Assembly: GCA_043769275.1 (NCBI GenBank)
Contig: JAYVJM010000015.1
Location: 1 to 26,127 of the forward strand
Source of the DNA: JAYVJM01 sp043769275
GTDB lineage: Bacteria > Pseudomonadota > Gammaproteobacteria > Pseudomonadales > UBA7239
Length of the DNA stretch: 26,127 nt
Reading direction: 5' to 3'
The notes below the pieces were generated by a model. It ran no database searches and was not told the DNA's origin. It saw only the letters and a program-made list of their open reading frames with translations. How positions within the stretch are numbered: position 1 is the first letter of the stretch; each line of letters begins with the position of its first letter. This document shows, one piece after another, positions 17,152-25,449 of the stretch. The translations under genes and the position numbers were made by a program.

Positions 17152-17181
17152 ATTATCCTTGTTTACGACTTGCTAACGCAA
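17152..17181 (-). promoter_or_regulatory. Possible promoter for the ribF-ileS operon
   Basis: On the minus strand, TTGCGT (17181-17176) and GATAAT (17157-17152) are separated by 18 bases. The -10 box matches 5 of 6 consensus positions and the -35 box 3 of 6. The ribF start codon lies 28 bases after the -10, giving a leader of roughly 20 bases. This is a by-eye match only. Confidence 0.35.
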
Positions 17182-17215
17182 ATCGGCGGCGCGCCCAGTA
17201 TCTGCACGTTTTTTG

Positions 17216-19108
17216 TCACTGCCCACGCATAAACCATTTGTCCAGCTCTGGCACGCTCACCTGTACCCATGTCGGACGGCCGTGATTGCATTGGCCGCTG
17301 CGTTCGGTGTTTTCCATATCTCGCAACAGGGCATTCATTTCAGGCAGGCTCAAGCGGCGATTGGCGCGCACGGAGCCGTGGCAGGCCATCGTCGATAGCA
17401 CGGCATTCACTTCTTCACGAATACGGCTGCTGCGGCCATGTTCGCGCAAATCGGCCAGCACATCGCGTAGCAGTTGTTCGGTGTTGCCAGCCGCAAGCAA
17501 CGCCGGTACTTGGCGGATTAAGAGCGATTCTGGCCCTGTGCGATCCACCTGCAAACCCAGTTGAGAAAAGAGTGCTTGATGTTCGTCGAGACAATCCGCC
17601 TCGCGCTCACTAACGGCAACATTCTGTGGCACAAGCAAAGGTTGCCGTGCGATGTTGTTGTCACTAAAGGCTGTTTTTAGGCGCTCATAGGTGATGCGCT
17701 CATGGGCGGCATGCATGTCTACCACGATCAAACCCGCTGCATTTTCAGCCAAGATATAAATGCCTTTTAGCTGCGCAATGGCGTATCCCAACGGCGGCGT
17801 ATTTTGCGTTTGCGCATCCATCGACGCGCTGTTTTCGGCTGACTCAGCCGCAAAATCAATCAGGGCGGCGCTCACGCCCGTTGGCGTATAAAGGTCGCGG
17901 TAATTTGTGCGGTAATTTTGATTGTTATGTGCGCTGTGATCGCTGCTGTACGCAGCGTTATAGTGCGGCTGCGTTTGCTGTATCGCATACGCTGGCGCTG
18001 GCTGTGTCGGCAAGTAAAGGGAGTTTTGATAAGGCGACACGCCCGTCTCTATATGAAGATCAGCAACATGGGGAACCGCAACAGCCTCAGGCGGCCGCAC
18101 ATCGGCCAACACGCGCGCCAGAGCGCGAAACACAAAATCATGCACCGCACGCGAATCACGAAAACGCACCTCGTGTTTGGTTGGGTGCACGTTCACATCC
18201 ACGGTAGCGGGGTCAATCTCCAGATACAGCACATACGCCGGCTGGCGGTTGTGGTGTAGCACGTCTTGAAAGGCCAAGCGCACGGCGTGGGTTGTTAGCT
18301 TGTCGCGGATGGCGCGGCCATTGACGTAGAAATACTGCAAGTCGGCTTGGCTGCGCGAAAATGCCGGTTGCGCCAACCAGCCCCATAAACGCAAGCCGGT
18401 CGAGTTGCCCGCAGCGGCCGTGTCCACAAACAGCGCGTGCTGCATAAAGGGAGCACCGCAGAGTGCGGTCAGCCGGCGTTCACAGTCGACCTGTGTCTCG
18501 GCGGCGCGCAAAGATTGCACGCTACGCTGGTTGTGCCGCCAGTGAAAAGCCACATCAAAACGTGATAGCGCCAGTTTTTTAAGAATCTCGTCGATACGCT
18601 GAAATTCGGTTTTTTCGCTGCGCAGGAATTTGCGCCGTGCGGGCGTGTTGAAAAACAAGTCGCGCACCTCCACGGTGGTGCCACGCGAGTGAGCGGCTGG
18701 CGCGACGGAGGTCGCCATATCTTGCCCCTCAACTTCGGCCTGCCAGCCCGAGCCTTCGTCGGCCGTGCTGGACGTAATCGACAGCCGCGACACCGATGCC
18801 ACACTCGCCAACGCTTCACCGCGAAAGCCCAACGTAGCAACGGCTTCTAAGTCGTCCAGCTCGTAGATTTTGCTGGTCGCGTGACGGCACAGTGCCAGCG
18901 GCATGTCGTCAACATTGATACCGCTGCCATCATCGCGCACGCGAATGGTTTTGATGCCGCCTTGCTCTAGGTCAACATCAATGCGCGTACTGCCCGCGTC
19001 GAGGCTGTTTTCCAGCAACTCCTTGACGACAGAAGCCGGCCGCTCCACCACTTCGCCGGCGGCGATCTGGTTGGCCAGTCGCGTGCTCAGTTGTTTAATG
19101 CGTGCCAT
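17216..19108 (-). CDS. mutL: DNA mismatch repair protein MutL, endonuclease type
   Basis: MutL links mismatch recognition by MutS to strand incision. The 630-residue protein has the GHKL ATPase motifs VKELLENSLDAGS, RVRDDGSGI and TLGFRGEALASVASVS, then a variable linker at about 335-430 rich in Gln, Asn, Tyr and Thr. The C-terminal dimerisation domain carries DMHAAHERITYE at 464-475, a form of the DQHA-XX-E-XXXX-E metal site, plus CHGSVRAN and QCNHGRPTW. These mark MutL proteins that nick DNA themselves, as in bacteria without MutH. ATG at 19108 is preferred to the adjacent one at 19111, since GAGG is then six bases upstream. It is divergent from ftsH and 92 bases upstream of ribF. Confidence 0.96.
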   Translation of the reverse strand: MARIKQLSTRLANQIAAGEVVERPASVVKELLENSLDAGSTRIDVDLEQGGIKTIRVRDDGSGINVDDMPLALCRHATSKIYELDDLEAVATLGFRGEALASVASVSRLSITSSTADEGSGWQAEVEGQDMATSVAPAAHSRGTTVEVRDLFFNTPARRKFLRSEKTEFQRIDEILKKLALSRFDVAFHWRHNQRSVQSLRAAETQVDCERRLTALCGAPFMQHALFVDTAAAGNSTGLRLWGWLAQPAFSRSQADLQYFYVNGRAIRDKLTTHAVRLAFQDVLHHNRQPAYVLYLEIDPATVDVNVHPTKHEVRFRDSRAVHDFVFRALARVLADVRPPEAVAVPHVADLHIETGVSPYQNSLYLPTQPAPAYAIQQTQPHYNAAYSSDHSAHNNQNYRTNYRDLYTPTGVSAALIDFAAESAENSASMDAQTQNTPPLGYAIAQLKGIYILAENAAGLIVVDMHAAHERITYERLKTAFSDNNIARQPLLVPQNVAVSEREADCLDEHQALFSQLGLQVDRTGPESLLIRQVPALLAAGNTEQLLRDVLADLREHGRSSRIREEVNAVLSTMACHGSVRANRRLSLPEMNALLRDMENTERSGQCNHGRPTWVQVSVPELDKWFMRGQ

Positions 19109-19231
19109 CATTGCCCTCGCTAGATTTTAAGCCTCATCCCACCAAATCATCATGCCAAAGGCGGGTTTTTCGCGCTTGTGATTTCAAAAACACCCCCCAA
19201 CATGAGCCATGCGGTGATATAAGCCGAAGTC

Positions 19232-19279
19232 ACTTGCGCGCTAGAGATAGTTACAGAGATAGTTACAATGCGCGCAAGT
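19232..19279. repeat. Inverted repeat enclosing a 12-bp tandem repeat upstream of ftsH
   Basis: ACTTGCGCGC at 19232-19241 is the exact inverse of GCGCGCAAGT at 19270-19279. The loop contains two adjacent perfect copies of GAGATAGTTACA (19244-19255 and 19256-19267). The structure lies in the 275-base divergent region between mutL and ftsH and could be an operator, but no known regulator site is recognised. Confidence 0.6.
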
Positions 19280-19285
19280 CGCTGT

Positions 19286-19324
19286 AGTCGTGGTTATTGT
19301 ACGCATAACGACTGCGGCTATAAC
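19286..19324 (+). promoter_or_regulatory. Possible ftsH promoter with overlapping inverted repeat
   Basis: TTGTAC (19297-19302) and TATAAC (19319-19324), 16 bases apart, form a weak sigma-70-like promoter: the -10 matches 5 of 6, the -35 3 of 6. It overlaps an imperfect inverted repeat, AGTCGTGGTTAT (19286-19297) against ATAACGACT (19305-19313). The ftsH start follows about 60 bases downstream. Confidence 0.35.
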
Positions 19325-19383
19325 TAAAGAGGGTCAGGCGATTGTGTTCGCCTAAATTGTGTGATAGCCGAGAGGGCAGCATT

Positions 19384-21309
19384 TTGAATGAAATGATTAA
19401 AAACTTGGTTTTGTGGGGATTGATTCTACTGATTCTACTGTCGGTGTTTCATAACCTTTCGCCGCAGCAACCGCCAGCGGCGCTGGCTTATTCCAGCTTT
19501 TTGCAAGAGGTGCAACAAGACCGCATAGAAAGCGCGGTGATTGACGGCCTCAATGTTGACGGCAAGCGCACAGACGGCACCAGCTTTAAAACCATACGCC
19601 CAGCGGCGCAAGACCCTGATTTAATGAATGATTTACTCAGCCACAATGTGAAAGTGATCGGCCGAGAACCAGAAACCCCGGGGTTTCTGCAACAATTGTT
19701 TTTTGCCGTATTGCCCGTGCTGTTAATCGTCGGGATATTCATGTTTTTCATGCGCCAAATGCAAGGCGGCATGGGCGGGAAAGGTGGCCCGATGAGTTTT
19801 GGCAAAAGCAAAGCGCGCTTATTGTCGGAAGACCAGATTAAAACCACCTTTGCCGATGTAGCGGGCGTAGATGAAGCCAAAGAAGAGGTGCAAGAGCTGG
19901 TGGAATACCTGCGCGACCCTGCACGCTTTCAAAAGCTGGGCGGCAAAATTCCACGTGGCGTGCTGATGTCCGGCCAACCAGGCACGGGCAAAACCCTGTT
20001 GGCGAAAGCCATTGCCGGTGAAGCCAAAGTGCCTTTTTTCTCGATTTCGGGTTCCGATTTTGTGGAAATGTTTGTCGGTGTGGGGGCTTCGCGTGTGCGC
20101 GACATGTTTGACCAAGCGAAAAAACAAGCACCTTGCATTATTTTTATCGACGAAATTGACGCAGTAGGCCGTCATCGTGGCGGCGGCCATGGTGGCGGGC
20201 ACGATGAGCGCGAACAGACGCTCAATCAACTGCTGGTGGAGATGGACGGCTTTGAGGGCAGCGAGGGCGTTATCGTCATTGCCGCGACCAACCGTCCCGA
20301 TGTGTTGGATCACGCCTTACTGCGCCCAGGCCGCTTTGATAGACAGGTGTACGTCAGCTTGCCGGACATTCGTGGTCGCGAGCAAATTTTAAAAGTTCAC
20401 ATGCGCAAAGTGCCGATAGATGATCAGGTCAACGCCTCGGTCATTGCGCGCGGCACGCCGGGTTTTTCGGGTGCCGATCTCGCCAATTTAGTCAACGAAG
20501 CCGCCTTATTTGCCGCACGTGCAAATAATCGCACGGTAACGATGGAGGAATTTGAGAAAGCACGCGACAAAATCATGATGGGCGCAGAGCGCAAGTCAAT
20601 GGTGATGTCGGAAAAAGAAAAAATCATGACATCTTATCATGAAGCCGGCCACGCCATCATTGGCTGCATGGTGCCAGAACACGATCCCGTCCATAAAGTC
20701 ACGATTATTCCGCGTGGTCGAGCATTGGGGTTAACGCAATATCTGCCAGAAGATGATAAACACAGCCACAGCCGGCGGTATCTGCTAGGACGCATTTCAT
20801 CCGCTTATGGTGGACGTATTGCGGAGGAGATGACAGGCGGTTTGGATGCGGTGTCTACCGGCGCGCAAAGCGACATTGAAATGGCAACCAATATGGCGCG
20901 GAATATGGTGATGCGTTGGGGCTTGTCGGAAAAGCTGGGGCCTTTGAATTACGCGGAAACCGACACCGGCTATCCAGGTGGTGGCCGCGCCAATTACTCC
21001 ACTACGACCTCGACCCTAATTGATGCCGAAACCCGCCGCATCATTACTGAGTGCTATACCTTGGCCGAGCAGATCCTGGGTGAAAACCGCGACATTCTGG
21101 AAGCCATGAAAGATGCATTGATGGAATATGAAACCATCGACAGCGACCAAGTAGCTGATTTAATGGCGCGCCGCCCAGTACGTCTGCCAAAAAACTGGCA
21201 TGACAAAGAAGAAAGCCCACCGCAGCAAGAGGCGGATGACAACAAAGACACGCCCAAACCCAGCACGGCAACCGTCATTCCTATTGGCAAACCCGCTAAC
21301 GAGACGTGA
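19384..21309 (+). CDS. ftsH: ATP-dependent zinc metalloprotease FtsH (HflB)
   Basis: FtsH is an inner-membrane AAA+ protease hexamer that removes damaged membrane proteins and short-lived regulators. The 641-residue protein has a first membrane helix at about 6-22 (LVLWGLILLILLSVF), a periplasmic domain, and a second helix (LPVLLIVGIFMFFMRQMQGG). Next come Walker A GQPGTGKT at 197-204, Walker B IIFIDEID, and the second region of homology ATNRPDVLDHALLRPGRFDR. The zinc site HEAGH is at 419-423. I choose TTG at 19384 because AGAGGG lies seven bases upstream and LNEMIKN aligns with the MNDMAKN-type start of Pseudomonas FtsH. The ATG at 19393 is too far from that site. The usual upstream neighbour ftsJ/rrmJ is missing, replaced by divergent mutL. 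Confidence 0.96.
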   Translation: MNEMIKNLVLWGLILLILLSVFHNLSPQQPPAALAYSSFLQEVQQDRIESAVIDGLNVDGKRTDGTSFKTIRPAAQDPDLMNDLLSHNVKVIGREPETPGFLQQLFFAVLPVLLIVGIFMFFMRQMQGGMGGKGGPMSFGKSKARLLSEDQIKTTFADVAGVDEAKEEVQELVEYLRDPARFQKLGGKIPRGVLMSGQPGTGKTLLAKAIAGEAKVPFFSISGSDFVEMFVGVGASRVRDMFDQAKKQAPCIIFIDEIDAVGRHRGGGHGGGHDEREQTLNQLLVEMDGFEGSEGVIVIAATNRPDVLDHALLRPGRFDRQVYVSLPDIRGREQILKVHMRKVPIDDQVNASVIARGTPGFSGADLANLVNEAALFAARANNRTVTMEEFEKARDKIMMGAERKSMVMSEKEKIMTSYHEAGHAIIGCMVPEHDPVHKVTIIPRGRALGLTQYLPEDDKHSHSRRYLLGRISSAYGGRIAEEMTGGLDAVSTGAQSDIEMATNMARNMVMRWGLSEKLGPLNYAETDTGYPGGGRANYSTTTSTLIDAETRRIITECYTLAEQILGENRDILEAMKDALMEYETIDSDQVADLMARRPVRLPKNWHDKEESPPQQEADDNKDTPKPSTATVIPIGKPANET

Positions 21310-21698
21310 TGATGACAGTCTCTTTGACAGTACCGTCGATCAACGTGCTGGGCTTGCCTTTGGCAAGCTGTAGCGACGCACCCAAAACCGGTTTTTTTCG
21401 AGACGGCTGCTGCAATACCGGCGCAGAAGATGCCGGCGCGCACACGGTCTGCATAGAAGCAAGCAAAGAGTTTTTGGAATACTCGCGCTTTCGCGGCAAT
21501 GATCTTTCCACTGCGCACCCTGAGCGCGGCTTCCCCGGCCTCAAGCCAGGCGACCGCTGGTGTTTATGCGCGCAACGTTTTCTGGAGGCGCACGAGAGCG
21601 GCATGGCACCGCGCATTTTTCTTGCCAGCACCCACCTGCGCACGTTGGAATTCGTGAGTTTAGACATCCTCAAGCATTACGCTGCTGACCTGAACTAA
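21309..21698 (+). CDS. DUF2237 family protein
   Basis: A 129-residue conserved protein of unknown function from a family found in many bacteria. It shows the family pattern NVLGLPLASCS, KTGFFRDGCCNTG, DAGAHTVC, SKEFLEYSRFRGNDLST, FPGLKPGDRWCLCA and ASTHLRTLEFV. Several cysteines are conserved (CCNTG, WCLCA), which may suggest metal binding or redox activity, but I know of no demonstrated function. There is no signal peptide or membrane segment. Its ATG overlaps the ftsH stop codon (TGATG) and folP follows after six bases, so all three are translated from one message. An ATG at 21312 is an alternative start. Confidence 0.85.
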   Translation: MMTVSLTVPSINVLGLPLASCSDAPKTGFFRDGCCNTGAEDAGAHTVCIEASKEFLEYSRFRGNDLSTAHPERGFPGLKPGDRWCLCAQRFLEAHESGMAPRIFLASTHLRTLEFVSLDILKHYAADLN

Positions 21699-21704
21699 AC
21701 TTTG

Positions 21705-22550
21705 ATGTTGCTACGTTGCGGGACAAGAACACTCAATCTGTCACAGCCTGTTGTGATGGGTATACTCAATGTCACACCGGATTCTTTTTCGGATGGCGGT
21801 CAATTTTTTCACGACCAGCAGCTTGATCTGGATCGCTGTTTGCGTGTGGCCGAACAGATGTGCGCTGACGGCGCAAGCATCCTTGATGTCGGTGGTGAAT
21901 CCACCCGCCCGGGCGCGCTACCGATTAGCAGCGACGAGGAAATGGCGCGCGTGTTGCCGGTTGTCGAGGCGCTCACCGCACGTTTGGATGTTGTGATTTC
22001 CATTGATACCAGCAACCCCCAGCTCATCATTGAAAGCGCGAAATGCGGGGCCGGCATCATCAATGATGTACGTGCACTGCAGCGCGAAGGCGCTTTGGCG
22101 GCGGCGTTCAAAACCGGCCTGCCGGTTTGTTTGATGCACATGCAGGGCGAGCCAGACACCATGCAAATCAAGCCAGACTATGCGCATGTGGTGCGCGACG
22201 TGACGACTTGGCTACAGGCACGCGCCGACGCTTGCGTAGCACACGGCATCGCTCCGCATAACATTTTGTTAGACCCAGGCTTTGGTTTCGGCAAAACGCT
22301 GGCGCACAATTTAACGATTTTGAAATCGCTGGATCAATTAACCACGCTAGGCTATCCGCTGCTGGTGGGGCTATCGCGCAAATCTTTTGTGCGCACCATC
22401 ACTGGTCGAGATACCGCAAATTGTTTACACGGCTCTGTGGCGATGGCGCAGCAGGCGCTGGATCGAGGCGCCGCTATCTTGCGGGTACATGATGTCTCCG
22501 CCACTACGGATATGCTTAAAATTTGGCAAGCCGTGCACGCAGCAACCTAA
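21705..22550 (+). CDS. folP: Dihydropteroate synthase FolP
   Basis: FolP condenses p-aminobenzoate with hydroxymethyldihydropterin diphosphate in folate synthesis and is the sulfonamide target. The 281-residue TIM-barrel protein shows MGILNVTPDSFSDGGQ near residues 18-33, DVGGESTRPGA, ISIDTSNP, GIINDVRA, LMHMQGEP, LLDPGFGFGKT, VGLSRKSFV and RVHDV at the C-terminus, all standard landmarks for substrate and phosphate binding. The ATG at 21705 follows the DUF2237 gene closely and lacks a strong ribosome binding site. It stands in the classical ftsH-folP-glmM order. Confidence 0.97.
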   Translation: MLLRCGTRTLNLSQPVVMGILNVTPDSFSDGGQFFHDQQLDLDRCLRVAEQMCADGASILDVGGESTRPGALPISSDEEMARVLPVVEALTARLDVVISIDTSNPQLIIESAKCGAGIINDVRALQREGALAAAFKTGLPVCLMHMQGEPDTMQIKPDYAHVVRDVTTWLQARADACVAHGIAPHNILLDPGFGFGKTLAHNLTILKSLDQLTTLGYPLLVGLSRKSFVRTITGRDTANCLHGSVAMAQQALDRGAAILRVHDVSATTDMLKIWQAVHAAT

Positions 22551-22581
22551 TTCAAACCTCTTGTGACTTGACGATATTTTT

Positions 22582-23928
22582 ATGACAAAACAATACTTTG
22601 GCACCGACGGTATCCGTGGGCACGTAGGCGAATTTCCTATAACCCCCGAGTTCATGCTTAAGCTGGGATGGGCAGCAGGAAAAGTATTCTCCGCGCGCGC
22701 TGGAAGCTCTCGTAACAAGTTGATTTTAATCGGCAAAGATACACGACTCTCGGGTTATATGTTTGAGTCTGCCTTGCAAGCGGGGCTTATCAGTGCTGGC
22801 GTGAATGTCGGCTTGCTTGGCCCTATGCCAACGCCGGCGGTGGCGTACCTTACGCGCACTTTTAGCGCGCAGGCGGGCATTGTTATCAGCGCATCGCACA
22901 ATGCATATCAAGATAACGGCATCAAATTTTTCTGCGGCGAAGGCCGAAAACTGCCAGATATTATTGAGCGCGAAATCGAGGAGCAGCTAGCTGCTGAAAT
23001 GCACATTGAGGGCGCGTCTTTATTGGGCAAAGCGCGCCGTATTTCCGATGCCGCCGGACGTTACATCGAGTTCTGCAAAAGCACAGTCCCCTTTAATTTT
23101 CATTTAGACGGACTCAAAGTCGTTGTCGATTGCGCCAACGGTGCTACCTACCATATCGCACCCAATGTATTGCGCGAACTGGGTGCAGAGGTGTTCGAAA
23201 TCGCCAACAAACCTGACGGCACCAACATTAACCGCGCCTGCGGCTCAAACGCATCTGCTACATTACAGGCAGAAGTCTTATCCACACAAGCGGATATTGG
23301 CATTGCCTTTGATGGCGACGGTGACCGCGTGGTGTTTGTCGATGGCAGCGGCGAGGTGGTGGACGGTGATGAGCTGTTGTTTATCATCGCGCGCGACCAA
23401 CATGCGCGCGGCAAATGTCAGGGCGTGGTTGGCACGCAGATGAGTAATCTGGGGTTCGAGCTGGCACTGAAAGAGCTTGGCATCCCCTTCGTTCGCACCA
23501 AAGTGGGTGATCGCTATGTTGTAGAAGCCATGCAATCGCGTGACTGGCAATTGGGCGGCGAGTCGTCCGGCCACATTTTGTGCGGTCACTTCACCACAAC
23601 GGGGGACGGCATTGTTGCCGCGTTACAAGTGCTGCGCGCACTGCGTGATACCGGAAAAACCCTTGCCGAGCTCAAAAACGGCATGCAAAAATTTCCGCAA
23701 GTGATGATCAACGTAAAGGCCGCTCAAAAAGCCGATTTACAGGCTTTCCCACAAGTAGCCAGTGCCGTAAACGCCGCTGAACAAACACTGGGCAAGCAAG
23801 GGCGTGTGCTGCTGCGTCCGTCGGGCACCGAAGCGGTTGTGCGTGTGATGGTAGAGGGCGTAGACATTCGCACAGTACAAACGCTGGCGGATCAACTCGC
23901 TAACGTGGTTGCGGATGCACTTAACTAG
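22582..23928 (+). CDS. glmM: Phosphoglucosamine mutase GlmM
   Basis: GlmM interconverts glucosamine-6-phosphate and glucosamine-1-phosphate on the way to UDP-GlcNAc for peptidoglycan and lipopolysaccharide. The 448-residue protein has the opening GTDGIRG, the phosphoserine loop ISASHN with the active serine at 105, the magnesium loop DGDGDR at 244-249, the sugar-binding loop GGESSGH, and the phosphate-binding RPSGTEAVVRVM near the end. Length equals the family norm of about 445. It lies 31 bases after folP, in the conserved order with folP and secG. Confidence 0.98.
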   Translation: MTKQYFGTDGIRGHVGEFPITPEFMLKLGWAAGKVFSARAGSSRNKLILIGKDTRLSGYMFESALQAGLISAGVNVGLLGPMPTPAVAYLTRTFSAQAGIVISASHNAYQDNGIKFFCGEGRKLPDIIEREIEEQLAAEMHIEGASLLGKARRISDAAGRYIEFCKSTVPFNFHLDGLKVVVDCANGATYHIAPNVLRELGAEVFEIANKPDGTNINRACGSNASATLQAEVLSTQADIGIAFDGDGDRVVFVDGSGEVVDGDELLFIIARDQHARGKCQGVVGTQMSNLGFELALKELGIPFVRTKVGDRYVVEAMQSRDWQLGGESSGHILCGHFTTTGDGIVAALQVLRALRDTGKTLAELKNGMQKFPQVMINVKAAQKADLQAFPQVASAVNAAEQTLGKQGRVLLRPSGTEAVVRVMVEGVDIRTVQTLADQLANVVADALN

Positions 23929-23978
23929 CCCCATTTTTCGCCAATAACCACACTTACAAACCTCCTCCTGAGAAAAAA

Positions 23979-24728
23979 ATGCGTAAAAAACTTATCGTCG
24001 CCAATTGGAAAATGCACGGCACGCGCGCCACAAGTGCCGCGCTATTAAATGCGTTATCAGCCCAATCAATACCGAGCGCGGTTGACGTTGTCGTATGCGC
24101 GCCCTTTGTGTTTGTGCCAATGTGCCAAGCGACGCTCTCTGGCAGCGGCATTGCGTGGGGTGCGCAAAATATTAGTGAGCACATGCAGGGAGCCTATACA
24201 GGCGAAATCAGCGCCGCCATGTTGGCTGATTTTGCATGCGCTTATGTGCTGGTTGGCCACTCTGAGCGTCGCGCTTTGTATGGCGAAAACGACGCGCTTG
24301 TCGCCGCCAAACTACAACAAGCACTGAGCGCCGGCATTCGCCCGATTTTGTGCGTGGGAGAAACAGAAGCAGAACACGAAGCGCAACAAACAGAAGCCGT
24401 TATTGCGCGGCAGATTAACGCGGCGTTAGATACGCTAGATGATGCGGAAAGCACCTGCGTAATTGTGGCCTATGAACCGGTGTGGGCGATCGGCAGCGGC
24501 AAAACAGCAACACCTGCGCAAGCGCAGGCGGCTCACGCATTCATTCGTGCTTTGTGGTCGCGGCGAAGCCAAACACAAGCCGAAGCACTGATTGTGCTTT
24601 ACGGGGGCAGTGTGAAAGCAGATAATGCGCGGCTTCTATTTGCCCAGCCCGACGTTGACGGCGGCTTGGTAGGTGGCGCAGCACTTGATGCAGGTCAGTT
24701 TTCTGCCATCATCAACGCGGCTCAGTAG
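23979..24728 (+). CDS. tpiA: Triosephosphate isomerase TpiA
   Basis: TpiA interconverts dihydroxyacetone phosphate and glyceraldehyde-3-phosphate in glycolysis and gluconeogenesis. The 249-residue protein has the catalytic Lys11 (ANWKMHG), His94 (VGHSERR) and Glu166 (AYEPVWAIGSG), and the phosphate-binding YGGSVK and GGLVGGAAL near the C-terminus. Length is normal. Its position between glmM and secG is seen in Pseudomonas and many other gammaproteobacteria but not in E. coli, which supports a pseudomonad-like background. Confidence 0.98.
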   Translation: MRKKLIVANWKMHGTRATSAALLNALSAQSIPSAVDVVVCAPFVFVPMCQATLSGSGIAWGAQNISEHMQGAYTGEISAAMLADFACAYVLVGHSERRALYGENDALVAAKLQQALSAGIRPILCVGETEAEHEAQQTEAVIARQINAALDTLDDAESTCVIVAYEPVWAIGSGKTATPAQAQAAHAFIRALWSRRSQTQAEALIVLYGGSVKADNARLLFAQPDVDGGLVGGAALDAGQFSAIINAAQ

Positions 24729-24774
24729 GCCACGCGCCAAGACAGAACAGCAACCCTCAAAACGGTCGTATACG

Positions 24775-25242
24775 ATGGAACAGTTTGTTATTGCAGTGCA
24801 TATTTTGGTGGCCATTGCCATCATAGCGCTGATTTTATTACAGCAAGGCAAGGGCGCAGAAATGGGCGCATCCTTTGGCGGCGGCAGCTCGCAAACGCTT
24901 TTTGGCAGCCAAGGCTCTGGAAATTTTTTGAGCCACACGACGGCCATTCTTGTTACTGTATTTTTTGTCACCAGCGTTGCACTGTCATTGCTCGCCAAAC
25001 ACCAATCTGCGACCGGCACAGAAATTGGCGTACCCGCTGCAGAGGTGATTGAGTCGCACAATAAAAAAGCAGAAACCAAAACACCGGCTCCGGCTGGCGA
25101 TGCCCCCGCGATAGAGTCGTCAAAACAAGAAACAAACGACGCGCCCGCCATGCCTGCTGAATCTAAATCAACGGCATCGCCTGAAAAGCCTGCACAGCCC
25201 AAGCTGGAAGCGAAAACCCCTTTGACCGAAAAAAAACCGTAA
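24775..25242 (+). CDS. secG: Preprotein translocase subunit SecG
   Basis: SecG is the small inner-membrane subunit that assists SecYE-mediated protein export. The first 75 residues are typical: a membrane helix (FVIAVHILVAIAIIALILLQ), the conserved cytoplasmic loop GKGAEMGASFGGGSSQTLFGSQGSGNFL, and a second helix (TTAILVTVFFVTSVALSLLA). A tail of about 80 residues rich in Ala, Pro, Lys, Glu and Ser follows, making the protein 155 residues, longer than the 110 of E. coli. The ATG at 24775 is chosen because the conserved MEQFVIAVHI start begins there; the open frame upstream overlaps tpiA and is not supported. Confidence 0.95.
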   Translation: MEQFVIAVHILVAIAIIALILLQQGKGAEMGASFGGGSSQTLFGSQGSGNFLSHTTAILVTVFFVTSVALSLLAKHQSATGTEIGVPAAEVIESHNKKAETKTPAPAGDAPAIESSKQETNDAPAMPAESKSTASPEKPAQPKLEAKTPLTEKKP

Positions 25243-25261
25243 GAAAATAGAAAAAAATTTA

Positions 25262-25345
25262 GCCCAGATGGTGAAATGGTAGACACGCTACCTTGAGGTG
25301 GTAGTGGCGCAAGCTGTGCCGGTTCAAGTCCGGCTCTGGGCACCA
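25262..25345 (+). tRNA. leuU: tRNA-Leu (anticodon GAG)
   Basis: An 84-base class II tRNA with acceptor stem GCCCAGA pairing with TCTGGGC, an encoded CCA end, T-loop GGTTCAAGTCC, and a variable arm (TGGCGCAAGCTGTG region). The anticodon loop TTGAGGT has GAG at 25295-25297, which reads CUC and CUU leucine codons. It follows secG by 19 bases, matching secG-leuU of E. coli. The integrase gene directly downstream suggests that the 3' end of this tRNA is an attachment site. Confidence 0.95.
25321..25345 (+). other. Probable attachment site at the tRNA-Leu 3' end
   Basis: Elements with this integrase type commonly insert in the 3' part of a tRNA gene and rebuild it. The tRNA here is complete and a truncated integrase gene begins 164 bases beyond it, so the T-arm to CCA segment is the likely core. 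The matching copy at the far end of the element is outside the window, so the exact limits are unknown. Confidence 0.5.
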
Positions 25346-25382
25346 AATGATAGCTTTACCCAGCACAAAGAAGTCAGCAAAG

Positions 25383-25405
25383 CCCTGTAAATACAGGGAT
25401 TTTTT
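25383..25405 (+). terminator. Rho-independent terminator after tRNA-Leu
   Basis: A perfect stem, CCCTGT (25383-25388) with ACAGGG (25393-25398), closes a four-base loop and is followed by ATTTTTT. It lies about 40 bases after the tRNA and would end the secG-tRNA transcript before the integrase gene. Confidence 0.75.
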
Positions 25406-25449
25406 ATGTCTGACGTTCCTAGGGGGTTCCACCTAGCACTATTGCAGCC

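Noticed and set aside
24636..25346. A long minus-strand open frame of 236 codons, starting MVPRAGLEPAQ
   Set aside because: It runs antisense through the tRNA-Leu, secG and the end of tpiA. The opening peptide is a familiar artefact of translating the reverse of a tRNA gene.
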